Source: Membranipora membranacea
Taxonomy: Eukaryota > Bryozoa > Gymnolaemata > Cheilostomatida > Membraniporidae
Direction of reading: 5' to 3'
Assembly (NCBI GenBank): GCA_914767715.1
Contig: OU612071.1
Coordinates: 2,048,001-2,108,000, forward strand
DNA: 60,000 nt
Positions within the stretch are counted from its first letter, which is position 1; every line of letters starts with the position of its first letter. This document shows positions 20,330-31,734 of this stretch, piece by piece. The translations under genes and the position numbers were made by a program. The notes below the pieces were generated by a model, which saw only the letters and a list, made by a program, of their open reading frames with translations, was not told where the DNA came from and ran no database searches.

Positions 20330-20715
20330 TGATCCCCCTTTGAATCCATCTGCCAGCCAAAGATGCAATTTAGTCAATAAATTCAACGATTCGAACCAAC
20401 AACCGATGTACAAATGGAGGGCGAATGAGTTAAATAAATAGTAGCAATAGTAGTTGAATAAATAAAAAGTAGCAAGACAACATGGAACTAGGACTTGAAT
20501 TTCTTAAAGATCAAAATATATATGCGTTGTCTAGGGAGACACAGCCTATGAATCATCAGAAACTTTTTTGTATTTTTTTCCTGATACTAGAATATTAGGC
20601 CATTGAATAACTTCACAAATGTTGTCAAATGCTTTAGATGGCTTCTATCATAAATATGAGACCGCACACTCCAAAGAACAGATGATTGACACCAAGTAGT
20701 TCTCAAAGACTACTT
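20330..20715. other. Unique spacer between two LTR-family insertions
   Basis: AT-rich, no ORF, splice-bounded exon or repeat recognised. It separates copy B from the reverse-orientation solo LTR. Confidence 0.5.
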
Positions 20716-20839
20716 TGTAGAGGATTTTGATGGGGTTACCCTAAGGCCGCGATACCCGCCACTGCAACCACGCACATTGCCTATATATACTGAGTACGCC
20801 GACTCTCTAAAACTAGTACGGCGACTCTATCTGCCTGTG

Positions 20840-21436
20840 AATATACCGAGAACGACGACTCTAACTGAGGGGGGGGGGGGTAACGAGTACAACATCTCTA
20901 TCTGAGGGGGGATGGGTAACGAGTACAACGACTCTATCTGAGGGGGGGTAACGAGTACGGCGACTCTATCTGAGGGGGGGGAGTAACATGTACGACGACT
21001 CTAACTGAGGGGGGTAACGAGTACGACGACTCTATCTGAGGTGGGGTGACGAGTACGACGACTCTATCTGAGGGCGGGGGTGACGAGTACGACGACTCTA
21101 ACTGAGGGGGGGGGGTGACGAGTACGATGACTCTATCTGAGGGCGGGGGTGACAAGTACGACAACTCTATCTGGGGGGGGGGGTAACGAGTACGACGACT
21201 CTATCTGAGGGCGGGGGTAACAAGTACGACGACTCTAACTGAGGGGGGGGGGTTAACGAGTACGACGACTCTAACTGAGGGGGGGGGGGTAACGAGTACG
21301 ACGACTCTAACTGAGGGGGGTAACGAGTACGACGACTCTATCTGAGGGGGGGGGTAACGAGTACGACGACTCTAACTGAGGGGGGGTAACGAGTACGACG
21401 ACTCTATCTGAGGGGGGTAACGAGTACGACGACAGA
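20840..21436 (-). repeat. Minisatellite, about 33-bp unit, 17-18 copies, G-run in each
   Basis: Each unit is TAACGAGTACGACGACTCTA(T/A)CTGAG followed by 5-12 G. GAGT and ACTC in the unit are complementary around ACGACG, so each can form a small hairpin between successive G-runs. Two unit types (CTATCTG and CTAACTG) are interspersed. On the other strand the same unit appears as AGATAGAGTCGTCGTACTC. Confidence 0.9.
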
Positions 21437-21439
21437 TAG

Positions 21440-21660
21440 TAGGCTTATTTATCTGACAAGATTAATTTGGGAGGGAAAGGATATGGACAAACTATTAACA
21501 TATTTATCAGGCAAAATAAATTGGGGAGGGAAGGGATATGGACAAACTATTAACATATTTATCAGGCAAAATAAATTGGGGAGGGAAGGGATATGGACAA
21601 ACTATTAACATATTTATCAGGCAAAATAAATTGGGGAGGGAAGGGATATGGACAAAATAT
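21440..21660 (+). repeat. 55-bp tandem repeat, four copies
   Basis: ATATGGACAAACTATTAACA recurs at an exact 55-bp spacing (about 21481, 21536, 21591); the first and last copies are partial or diverged. The unit also has TTGGGGAGGGAAGGG. The near identity of the copies points to recent duplication. Confidence 0.9.
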
Positions 21661-21825
21661 TATTATTACTTATTTGTTGGGCGAGACAAAACGAAGCAAA
21701 TGGGCCAGGGGAAGAAGGCTGGACAATATAATCAATGGGAGGGAAGGGGTATAGATAAAATCAATAACAAAATGGGGGGAAGGGAATGGTTCTGGGTTTA
21801 CAACTATCTTTGCGTGGTTGCTTGA

Positions 21826-21893
21826 GTGGGCTGGACTGGAACTGGACTGGACTGGATTGAACTGTACTGAACTGGACTGGAACTGGACTGGCA
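21826..21893 (+). repeat. Pentanucleotide microsatellite (ACTGG/AACTGG)
   Basis: GGACTGGAACTGGACTGGAC and variants run for about 68 bp inside copy C. Confidence 0.9.
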
Positions 21894-22374
21894 ATCAGGT
21901 CAATGGATGCAGTGGTGCAATGGGGGTTTTCACTTGGCCTCCACCTACTACCCAAGGGGGGCTACAGTCTAATAACAGAGTACAAACAAGGCAACATTAT
22001 GTCAAGACAGGGAGGTCTGCCAGCAGGCAGAACTTAAGAAACTTACTTCAATAGGTGGTGTTCAGTTGTAAGGCACTTTATTGGTGATCTGCGACAAGTT
22101 CAAAACAAGAGGTGTTGCTTCTTAGACTGCTGGATACTAACTGAAACTTATTCCACTGGTGTTTGGTTATAAAAGCATAGTGGGTCATGTGATACTACAT
22201 GTGGAAATTCTCCATGGAAAATTCCACAGATGGCTTGTAATAGTTTAAAACGGTTTAAACTGGTTAAAATAAGAAAAGTTACTAAAATGATGACATGGGC
22301 AGAGAACTAGTAATAATAAGAAAGCATGTAAAATAAAGTTTTAAATGTCCAGCTGTGGTGGAAAATCCCCCACA

Positions 22375-25289
22375 ACTTGACAATCTTTTAATCATCAGTA
22401 AAAGATAGTATAGTGCAATATATAATGGTGGGGCTAAGATTTTGGGAGGCGTCTGAATTAGAGATATGAGTATTTGTGAAAGTCATTATGCTTTATCTTT
22501 GCCAGTCTGGTCTTTGGTTTCTGCTCACAATATACTGATGACTGCATTATGAGGTCACGCTTCACCTGCCAATCTCCGCCGTTTGTCTATCCTGTTACGG
22601 GCAAGATATTTCATAGACATCACCACCAGCATTAGCATAGTCAGAATTCTCCACTACATTTTTACATCTGCGTAAATGTGTATGTGCCCCTCTTTGTCTG
22701 CCATTTCGACATTATTTGTCAAAGTGTGCTTATTTTTATTTCTTTATTTTGGGGATGATTATTGCTAGAGTAAACCGATATTCAGATAAAGGGCATATAG
22801 AGTAGGAGAAAGGCAAAAAAACAAATTAAAGTGAAGACAAGTGCAGATGTATAATGAAAATCATCAAAGGGACAGTCTGAGGTTATAGAGAAGACAGCCC
22901 AATGGTGAAGCTCAAAGGTCAAATACAAGACACTCCAGCAAGGACGCACAGGATGGGTTCCCTCAAAAGCTGTACTAATCGCAGCACCCAGACAGGGAGC
23001 CAGGCTCATGGGCCCACAAAGTCTGATAGTCTATCATCACAAACAACAAAAACCACATTCCCAGTTGAAATGACGCTCAATGGTTGAGACACGTGAAACA
23101 TTCAAAAGATCATCTTGAGCGATTTTCATTGTTGTTATGAGCCGTGGTTTAGTGATCTCCAACAAAATCCATTTAGCAAGGCGATCGCATTGATTGTGGA
23201 TTTTTGACCTTGAATTCCAACACAAAAATTAACATTATAGAATAGGAGTCTCTGCCTTACATAACATGATGCACCCTATAATTCCTTCCAGGTTTATCTG
23301 TACCACTTAGAGGAAGTGATTGGTTGCCTGCACAGCAGATTGCCAAAAAATGATGTAAGAGTTTGAGACACAACTAAATGTTTTGGTTGCCTGAATCTTA
23401 TAACTATCAAAAAAGGATTTGAATGTTGCTTTAACTGTATTTTTTCTTTGCAGTATTTGTTGTCTTATATCATCCAATTCTGTCATATTATCTATTTCGA
23501 CCATGTATTCCTTGTATTCCCATGGGAATGGATGAGGATCAGCGTAATAAATATGAGGTTTTCGTGGAGAGTTGTCTTTTCATGTCATAAGAGAGGACAA
23601 ATTATGATCAATTTTGGTGTAGTGCATGATAAAAAAACACTATTGTTATTCAGGGCAGACTGGTTGCTATCTTGCCAAATGATCGCATCTTAAGAACATT
23701 AAATTGCATGTTCCGGATTCACAGACAGCTCAAAAATCAAAGTGCTGCTTTTGACCATCAACATATTTCCGCTGAGAATCTCATGGCAAGCACAGCATAT
23801 AATGTTTCTGGTTTCTTGTATCATTAATTATGTTGTTTTGTACATTGTTGAGCAGTTATTTGGTCCCGATTAGTAAAATGATAAGTGAATGATATTTGGT
23901 GAGCAATGAATTCAATGCAACCATCTGCTAGTGCCACACATAGAAAACTAGCTCACTAAATGTCAGCATCGACAGAGTATGGAAGATAATATTCCTGACT
24001 GAGCCATAGATTTCAAAATATTCTGGTCAGATCCAAACAGCCGCATGCTATATTTACAAAATCCAGTTAGTTCACTGGAGCATTGACCAATGACCTTAGG
24101 ATGGACTGAGCTGATAAGCAGGAAGTATCTTATCGTATTCCATAAGCAGGTATAAGTTATCAACCTGAGGTAAAGGATAATGTTAAATACTACAGAGTAC
24201 TTTTACCCTCAACTCTTGAAAGTCAGAAATTGCTGGAAAGGCTGGAAGTCTCTTACTTTTACATCAGCCTGAGAAGCCAAGTCTCCGGCCACTAATTCAC
24301 AGCAGTTAATTTGTTTAAGTGTCAGCAGTATGATAATATTCATGCCAACTTGTACGCATAAAGCGTTTATGTGCGCTTATTTGACACTGATTGAGTTTTA
24401 AATGCAAAACGCTAGCTGTACTCATTTATGGTTTTCCAAATGCCTGTTCATCTAATTAGGTGATCAAAAACGCATCTTTAGTGTACTGTGCTTCAGCTTA
24501 CTTGCATAATCTTGTCATTGTTGATAAATAGTCTGAACAAAGAGTAACTCCTTGGTCCAAAGCTCTGGTCTTGCATTCAGAAAACCATTGTGTTGACTTG
24601 ATGTGGACATTTTACCTGGTCAAGTCTTGCATGAGTGAACATACAACTTTTCTACAAGGAGAATTACAAAGTTGCCCACCTCCTTGTTTGGATGGGTTAA
24701 CCCAGATCTCCTGCCCCAGTTTAAAGGGCAACCAGGGTTTCAAAGATCTTTTCATTGACTGCAAAGTGACCTAAACCGATTAGAACATTGGGAACATGAG
24801 TGGGACATAGAGTTCCATCCATCCAAGTTTCAACAAATAACATTCTCACGCAAACGCCAACCAACACAGATTGCAAGCAGATTTCAAGATAAGCCTAATT
24901 AAGCCGTTTTTTCCTGTGCTCTGTTGGTTAAAAAGTACCTAACTGGAGAGAGGACAATTCCGAGCATAGGCTTAAATTCAACCTCCAGTTTGCATTATTT
25001 TTACTGCATGAAACTGATTCAGTGCATTCATTTCACATTCCCATAACCCATTTTACAGTGGATATAACTCGCATGTATGTATCGCAACACCGCCCTTATT
25101 GTTTTTGATGCCACTCATAATTATTGATGTTGGGCATAGAAGCTCTTCATATCCCTAATCACTGAAGTGGTTTTTGTGTCAGGGATAGTTGTGTAACAAC
25201 ACTCATCCAATTTTGTTCTCGTCAAAATCTCCTGCCTTTTTCACAGGATTGACAGCATTATTGCTTACTGCTTTACTTTAGTTTAGTTT
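22375..25289. other. Intergenic, no gene seen
   Basis: About 2.9 kb with only short ORFs (under 85 codons) lacking any family signature on either strand. No repeat array or tRNA was recognised. Confidence 0.5.
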
Positions 25290-25440
25290 AGTTCAAACGG
25301 TGCAAGATGCTGGTAGTAGCATTTCATTATCAACCACTTTCCCCAGTGGCTGATAATGAAATGCTACTACCAGCTATCCCTACTACCAGCTATCCCTACT
25401 ACCAGCTATCCCTACTACCAGCTATCCCGCCACCGTTTGA
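25290..25440. repeat. Hairpin element with a 16-bp tandem expansion in one arm
   Basis: The left arm GGTAGTAGCATTTCATTATC (within 25310-25336) is complementary to GATAATGAAATGCTACTACC (25350-25371). Outer arms CAAACGGTG (25295-25303) and CACCGTTTG (25431-25439) pair as well. Between inner and outer right arms the unit TACTACCAGCTATCCC is repeated about four times. Confidence 0.85.
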
Positions 25441-25942
25441 GCGCTTAAACTATTACTGCGTATAAGTAATCAGACACCTTCTTATTTTCATGGCACAAAA
25501 TTGTGTCCCATAATACATCTGATATCTAACCTCTGACCGTTAGTTAGGTTGCGCCGGGGTAGGCTGCACCTAAACGGTGCTCTGTGCTTTTAGCTGATTT
25601 CTCTGCTCAAATCTTGGACTATAACTCTTATAACATACTAGCGGATAGATCTTGACGCTGCCGATCCACTCATATATGTCAGATAAATATACTAGCCACA
25701 GCGGAGCGGATATACTCAATTTAAAAAAATGCAACAGCAATGGATTTCAAATTATCAACAAAGAGATCTTAGACACTATATATCAAACTAGTGCAATTAA
25801 AGGATTAGCCACTAACAGCAGACAATACACAATAACTGAGAATGGATTACACTCAAAGAAAATAAACGAGGCTGCAGAGCTGGTAAACATAAAACCAGAC
25901 AACCCACTCAACAAACGACACCAGATTCAATACCTGCACTGA

Positions 25943-26885
25943 TTGATGAGAAAAGTTCACAGAGCCATCCTGTCGTTCTATACACAAACTGCAGGTCACT
26001 TAATAATTGGAAACTTGATGAATTAACTCTATACACACACACCCATAAACCTGATATAATCTGCCTGACTGAAACTTGGATTGATGATATTGAAGAACAA
26101 TCTGCAAACATCAATGGATTCAAAAGCTTTTTCTGCAACCGTAAAAATCGCATTGGTGGAGGAGTTGCTATGTTCATCAATCAGAGCATTACAACCAAAG
26201 TTATAGCCTCTCACTCAACCAAAACTGTGTCTTGACAAGTGTAGGACATCATAGGCCCTACATTGTATGCAGCATTTATAATCCCCCTGGTGCAGATCAG
26301 GAGATAACACTAAAATATATCCAATCAACCATCCTCAAACGATCCAGAGGACATGCGAACGCACAACTCCTAATATGTGGTGATTTCAACAGACTGCCAA
26401 TAGATGAATTCGCTACTCAATTTGGACTTTCAAATGTAGTTTATTTTAACACTCGTGGAGATGCCATGCTAGATCTTATTCTGACTGACATACCATCATA
26501 CAAATACTGTGACGAACTGGCCCCGATCGCCAACAATGACCACTGTTGCATCCTGCTGCGGAGAGAGGGGAATCTCCCAAGCTGCTATGTCAAAAGACAA
26601 AAGAGGCTTGTAATCCGACCGCCCAAGCTTATGGTTCTGAAGGGATTCGCTGAACAGTCTTGGTCCTCAGTACTAAATACCCAGGATATAAACGGCAAAG
26701 TTCATTTAATGAACGAAACTACATCTAAGATTCCTGACAATCACTACACTATAAAAACCACCAAGGTCCGGGGCGACAAACCTCTCTGGATGAGCGACAC
26801 ACTAGACAAAGTAATCTGTGACAAAAATGAAGCGTACCGTGAAGGCTGCCCATCGCACAATCTACTGAGAACAATCTGCCAATGA
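25943..26885 (+). pseudogene. LINE-B AP endonuclease
   Basis: From 25978 the frame reads YTNCRSLNNWKLDEL, then HKPDIICLTETWIDD (catalytic Glu in LTETW) and RIGGGVAMFI. After a frame change near 26230, the ORF 26232-26885 reads VCSIYNPPG, the LLICGDFNRLP block (GDFN), DAMLDLILTDI and ANNDHCCIL, the last in place of SDH. A linker with KPLWMSD follows. One frame change and the stop at 26883-26885 break the protein; an upstream 96-codon ORF (25652-25942) may be the end of the N-terminal region. Confidence 0.8.
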
Positions 26886-27066
26886 CTCGTCAGACAAAAC
26901 AAAAGAAAATTTGTCCGGGAAACCCTCAACAAACAACAAAACACTAAAACCTGGTGGGACACTATAAAAAGCTGACAAACAAAACTAAACAACACCAATC
27001 ATCAACTAATATGATTATCGACGACACCAAACTATCTGATGACACTTTCTGTAAAAATCTCAACTC

Positions 27067-27559
27067 TTGCTATGTAGAAGTCGGGGGAATACGAGCTACC
27101 TCAAGCTCTGCATATGTAACACTAACACCAACAAGCTAGACCATCTGAGTCTAGGAGAAGTCAAACTCCTCATGAGAAAACAGGATATTTCAAAAGCTAC
27201 ATCAAATGAAGACTTCCCCACATGGATATCTAAGGAAGGCATAGAAGATATAGTCATTCCACTACACAACATAATTAACTGTGCCCTGGATACCAACTCT
27301 TTCCCTGATATTTGGAAAAAGGTGCAAGTAGTACCAATCCCTAAACACAAAACACCATCTACATACAAGGATTACTGGCCTATAAGCTTATTATTCCATC
27401 TCCGCAAACTACTGGAGGAAGTAATTATATTGAAAATGAAATCTCACCTAGCAGACGTACTTAACGCTAATCAATATGCCTACCAACAGAAACTCAGTAC
27501 CACCGATGCAATACTGCAGTTGATAGATGACTGGACATCCGTTCTGGACTCAAATACTA
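27067..27559 (+). pseudogene. LINE-B reverse transcriptase, N-terminal half
   Basis: The frame carries KLLMRKQDISKATSNEDFP (degraded version of the K-A-G-D(G/E)-(I/L)P block), the W-K-(K/V)VVPIPK block, the WPISLL(F) block and QYAYQQKLSTTDAILQL. It ends where the MULE begins, just before motif A. Motif A (LDFSKAL) is found across the insertion at about 33020. Confidence 0.8.
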
Positions 27560-27568
27560 ATGTGAAAC

Positions 27569-27975
27569 GAATCCGCGACAACTTGGCCCGAGCCAAACTT
27601 TGCCCGAGCCAAACTTTGCCCGAGCCAAACTTGGCCCGAGCCAAACTTGGCCTGAGCCAAACTTGGCCCGAGACAAACTTGGCCCGAGCCAAACTTGGCC
27701 CCAAATATAAAACTTGGCCCGATGCAATGAAACTTGGCCCCAATTAGTAAAGCTTGGCCCCAATTAGTAAAACTTGGCCCCACGTACTGGAACTCGGCCC
27801 CAATTAGTGAAACTTGGCCCCAAGTACTGGAACTGGGCCCCAATTAGTAAAACTTGGCCCCAAATACTGGAACTTAGCCCCAATTAGTAAAACTTGGCCC
27901 CAAATATAAAACTTGGCCCCAAATATAAAACTTGGCCCCAAATATGAAAGTTGGCCCGATGCAATGAAACCAATT
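27569..27975 (+). repeat. Left terminal inverted repeat of the MULE
   Basis: About 400 bp of words of 16-20 bp. The outer seven are of the type CTTGGCCCGAGCCAAA; the inner ones read CTTGGCCCCAATTAGTAAAA, with alternates containing AGTACTGGAA, AATATAAAA and GATGCAATGAAA. It is the reverse complement in kind and order of 31741-32994. Confidence 0.9.
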
Positions 27976-28198
27976 AGTAAAACGTTGAGGTCTTTAATTT
28001 GTTATTTTATGTATCACCGATAAAAAAGCTCTTTAATTGTCTTGTTCTGTATTCTTTGGTTCAAGGGCTCAGTCAAGTGAACAGTATGGGTAGACCTGTC
28101 TGATGAGCAAGTCAGTTTCTAAGACATGATATTGTTTTATGTAAATCTTTCAATTTGTCCTGTTTTATTCTTTTTTCCAATATTGTCAATTGCACCAG

Positions 28199-31100
28199 AA
28201 TCTCTTTCATAGAAAAAGAAAAAGATGCAGTGCAACTATCGAAGGAGGCCACACTTGATGATGATAGGTAAAAATGTTAAGAAACATCATATTCTAAATG
28301 TCTGTAACATATATTATAATCGCTGACAAGAAGATTCAACAATGATTCAGCATCAGGATCTAGCTTTAGTAATACTGTAAAACCTCATTTATAAGGCACC
28401 GGCCTTATAAGTGAAGCACCTTGGGAAAATTATAAATGCTACAGTTATGAGGCACCCCACAGCTACAAGGCACCCCTTGGGAAAAAAAACTGACCTCGAT
28501 CGGATTCAAACCCACAACATTGTGTTCACAAGGTAGGCGCTCTGTCTACTGAGCTATGCGGCTTTCTTTTTCAAACCACGGTTTTGGTCTAAGTCAAATA
28601 TAAAAATGCTTCAAATGATAGCTGCGCCTATAATATAGGCGCATATTATGCTCCACTCTCTAAGGCGCCTTCATATATAAGGCACGGGCCTTATAGGTGA
28701 GGTATAGCGGTAATATTGTCACTATTCTCGGGTCAGAGCAGTTGCTCACAGGCAAAACACAAAAGTGTTGCAGAATCTTCATACTTTGTCAGAGTGGAAA
28801 ATTAATCATCCTTATCATAGCTTCATTAATACAAAAAATGATTAAACAGCTAAATCCTACGCACATACATACTGCATAACATATATCATAATGCACATTT
28901 CAGGCAATGTATAGATATAGTTATCGATGGTCCGAGATTTGCGTTAGTGAGAGCAGCGACCCAGCGCAAAGGGAATTGCTTAATCGATCGACATCTAGGA
29001 CATCGCTATGTTAAGAAGAACAGGGATTGTGAGGTACTTCAGCGACATCCAACTACTGAACAAAACATATTTTCGTGATTTTGGAATAAGCTGCCAATAA
29101 AACGCAACTGACAAATTTAATAATAAAACCATGAACTGTACTGAAATTGTCTGTTGGCTTGACATGACTACTGTATACTATCCTGATCTCTTGATAGGAA
29201 GTGGTAGTTTCATGGCGTTGTGCGAGGTATGGCAAGCCAACAAAGTGTAAAGCAATGGTGAAAGAGTCGAATGGAGCATTCAATATAAGTAGAGGGGATC
29301 ACAGTCACCCTACCTTTAGGAAACCACTAGAAGGTGCTCGCATCGCTAGAGAGGTATGGTAGTTGACTCTATAGGCAAACTATAAAGCTTGTCTGCTCTC
29401 TGAAATTAATAATTTATAAAAAACTAGTAGCTTGGTATCAAATAATTCTTGACATCTTCTAATATAATTACTATACTATTCCACTGTATTTATTTGAGAC
29501 TGTGTGTTTAAATTCGGGTTTGGTGTATTTTAAAGAATGCCTGACTGCTTTTCAATTATATTTTCCATTATGCCTTTTTGTAGGTGTTCAATGTGTTAAA
29601 GAAAATCGGCAATCTCAATGTTCGAACCATCATCATCGATTTTGAGAAAGGTACGCAATTAAATTGTTAGTGAAAGAATATCAAAACACAACTGACTGAG
29701 CTGTAAAATTTGAAAAACAAACTGTAAATTTTAATTCACAAGATGTCAATAATGAAGCCTCGTTTTGGGGTTTGTTAATTGAGGGCAACTTCTTCATTTT
29801 TTCTTGGTACATATATGCTTTTATTGTCAATCTACAATCATCTTTATGAATGTTTTTCACGCAGTGACAGAACAAATAACATGGTAGTGTTTTGCAAAGT
29901 TGTTCTTGTTCTGTGTATATTTCCTTGACCAATCCTCCGATTTGTATAAAACAAAAGACATTTATTGCCTTGTGCACAGTTGTATCATAAAAAATCATCT
30001 CATTTGTCTGTTTAGGATCTGGACTGCTGCTTCAGCAGCGTTACAAGGAGTACATAGAGTCGGATGTAACTTCCATTTCCGGAAATTCATCTGGCGCAGG
30101 GTGCAAAAGCTTGGTAAGAAGTCAACGTTATGCATAAATAACTATGACTATGATTAATAATAATATTATGATTATAAATATGTTATAAACCGATATATTA
30201 ATAGCATAATAAATATAAAATTTTAACTTCTTATGAAGTTATTTAGTCATAATTGAGAAAGCACAAAAAGTTATCGCCGAGTTTCTCTACAAGGTTAGTA
30301 ACCATGAATAAAGAAAAACTTTATACTAGCATAACTTCTCACATCAGCTCAACCTCAAAAACTTGATAGTGCATGGTTAATGTTACAGGTCTCGCATCAG
30401 GCTATCGTGGGTTTCTGTGGGGGCTCTCCTACCTACCTGTCGACTTGATTCAGGAAGCTTATCGCTATGTGGTTGCGGAGAACAACAAGCCTCACTTCAG
30501 GAAGTTGTTTGAGTATTTTGAGATTACATGGCTCAATGGAAGATTTGAGCCAAAATTCAGGAGTGTGTATCGACAGGCGTTTAGGACAAATTACTCTCTG
30601 GAAGGTAACTTTTATTCAATTTCACAATTCGTTTAAGGTTGTTCATATTTGAACCCTTGTAAATCAATCTTCACTTGATCAGAAAGGTTCATCACTCAGT
30701 ATGCAATGAGCAACAACCAACATTTTGTTTCTGTGTTACAAAAATCTATGCTTTAAATCATAAAGTTAAAGCTATAGTAGCGCCTTTTGGTATATGACAT
30801 ATTGCTTAGGTAGTAGAAGAATTGCTAATAACATTACAATGAAAATTTATTTGAATGAAGCTCATCGGTACAACTGAATTCATAGGCTATCTAAAATGTT
30901 GCCACAAATCCTATTGGAGGCATCTGGTTAATCAAGAGCCAGTGCTCTTGATTAGCCCGAGACCTCCAATATGATACCAAATATTGGGAGGCATTACTAT
31001 AGCTTGAAAGTAAATAATATTCACAGGCTTCTTTAAAACAGGAGCTATGTGTGCATATTGAATAACGTTGTTTCCGTTTTCAGGCTGGCATAACAAGTTT

Positions 31101-31402
31101 AATCGCCAGGTGAGAGTTGATAAGCCCCCAACATTTATGTTGATTAAGGGTTACGGAAGGAGTCATCTTCTGTAGAACTGGAGCTGAAAGAGATTTCAGC
31201 AGGCTTTAGCAGTCTAAATGAAAAATTAAAATATGAAAGACTCAACAGGTTTTGGGCAAAAGCCTGGGATCGACTCGATGAAGACAATATTTATTACAGG
31301 CAAATAAGAAATATGGCATACCATATGCTGCCTGCGGTTGAGGACGACTCCTGCTCAGAAGATGTGAAAGAAGAATTCACAGCTTCTGAGCAGGAGCTGT
31401 AG
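28199..31402 (+). pseudogene. MULE transposase, intron-containing, damaged
   Basis: Putative exons: 28199-28267; 28920-29032 and 29313-29347, which together look like the start of a FLYWCH-type zinc finger (HRYVKKNRDCE, then TTRRCSHR followed by a stop); 29584-29650 with the catalytic-type Asp in IIIDFEK; 30016-30114 with WTAASAALQGVHRVGCNFHF and IWRRVQKL, the C-x2-H block of MULE transposases; 30389-30604 (YLPVDLI, ending SLEG); 31084-31402 (GWHNKFNRQ, a helical tail and the stop at 31400). Most junctions have GT and AG. Defects: a one-base phase error between the third-last and preceding exon, a stop in the FLYWCH part, and a frame change near 31155. The family assignment rests on the DFEK, GC-F-H and EGWHN blocks. 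Confidence 0.75.
28380..28710 (-). mobile_element. tRNA-derived SINE-like element inside the MULE
   Basis: On the minus strand 28497-28563 reads like a tRNA: A-box TAGCTCAGTAGACAGAGCG and B-box GGTTTGAATCC. The acceptor stem does not close, so it is not a working tRNA. The flanks carry two similar blocks, TTATAAGGCACCGGCCTTAT (about 28389) and ATAAGGCACGGGCCTTATAG (about 28676), each itself partly palindromic, which could be the ends of the element. Confidence 0.6.
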
Positions 31403-31734
31403 ATCAACCTACAATTATATCATACACGTGCATTGTAAATAGTTCACGGCATTGATAGAACTTAGAATATTACAGCCAATTAGGTTTCATTTAGTTTGCT
31501 GCATCATCATTATAAATTCTCAGATTTTCATCTCATTTCTTATCCCAGAAGTTTGTAGTTCATCTCATTTTTTTTTTATCATTTTACATGGTGATACCTA
31601 TGTATTAATTATCTCTTAGGAGAGTTTATTGCAGCTACACACACGGTTATTTCATAATCAGAACGCATGACAAAAATAATAGCATATGTCTTAACGACCA
31701 GATAAGGTAATTGACTTTGGTATTTTACTAATTT

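Larger units (their letters stand above)
20716..22374 (-). repeat. Solo LTR-like repeat (copy C) with expanded minisatellites
   Basis: In reverse orientation it has the same ends as copies A and B (TGTGG at 22374, CTCTACA at 20716) and is flanked by ACTT on both sides (20712-20715 and 22375-22378), a 4-bp target duplication. At 1659 bp it is 2.5 to 3.6 times longer than A and B, largely because of the arrays at 20840-21436 and 21440-21660. An AATAAA-type signal lies on the minus strand near 22077-22083. Confidence 0.65.
25650..27559 (+). mobile_element. LINE-B, 5' segment of a degraded non-LTR retrotransposon
   Basis: In several frames it encodes the AP endonuclease and the start of a reverse transcriptase. 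A MULE transposon interrupts it from 27569; the 3' part resumes at 33004. The style is again Jockey/CR1-like, but the sequence is distinct from LINE-A. Frameshifts and stops make it non-functional. Confidence 0.8.

Noticed and set aside
20934-21164. Minus-strand ORF of Ser/Pro-rich repeats
   Set aside because: It is the translation of the 33-bp minisatellite; the frame is kept only because many units are near a multiple of three.
25300-25440. Possible CRISPR-like or regulatory array of 16-bp repeats
   Set aside because: Repeats are directly adjacent with no spacers and form part of a hairpin; the genome is eukaryotic.
28497-28563. A functional tRNA gene on the minus strand
   Set aside because: A- and B-boxes are present but the acceptor and T stems do not pair, and the sequence lies within a larger repeat-like unit.
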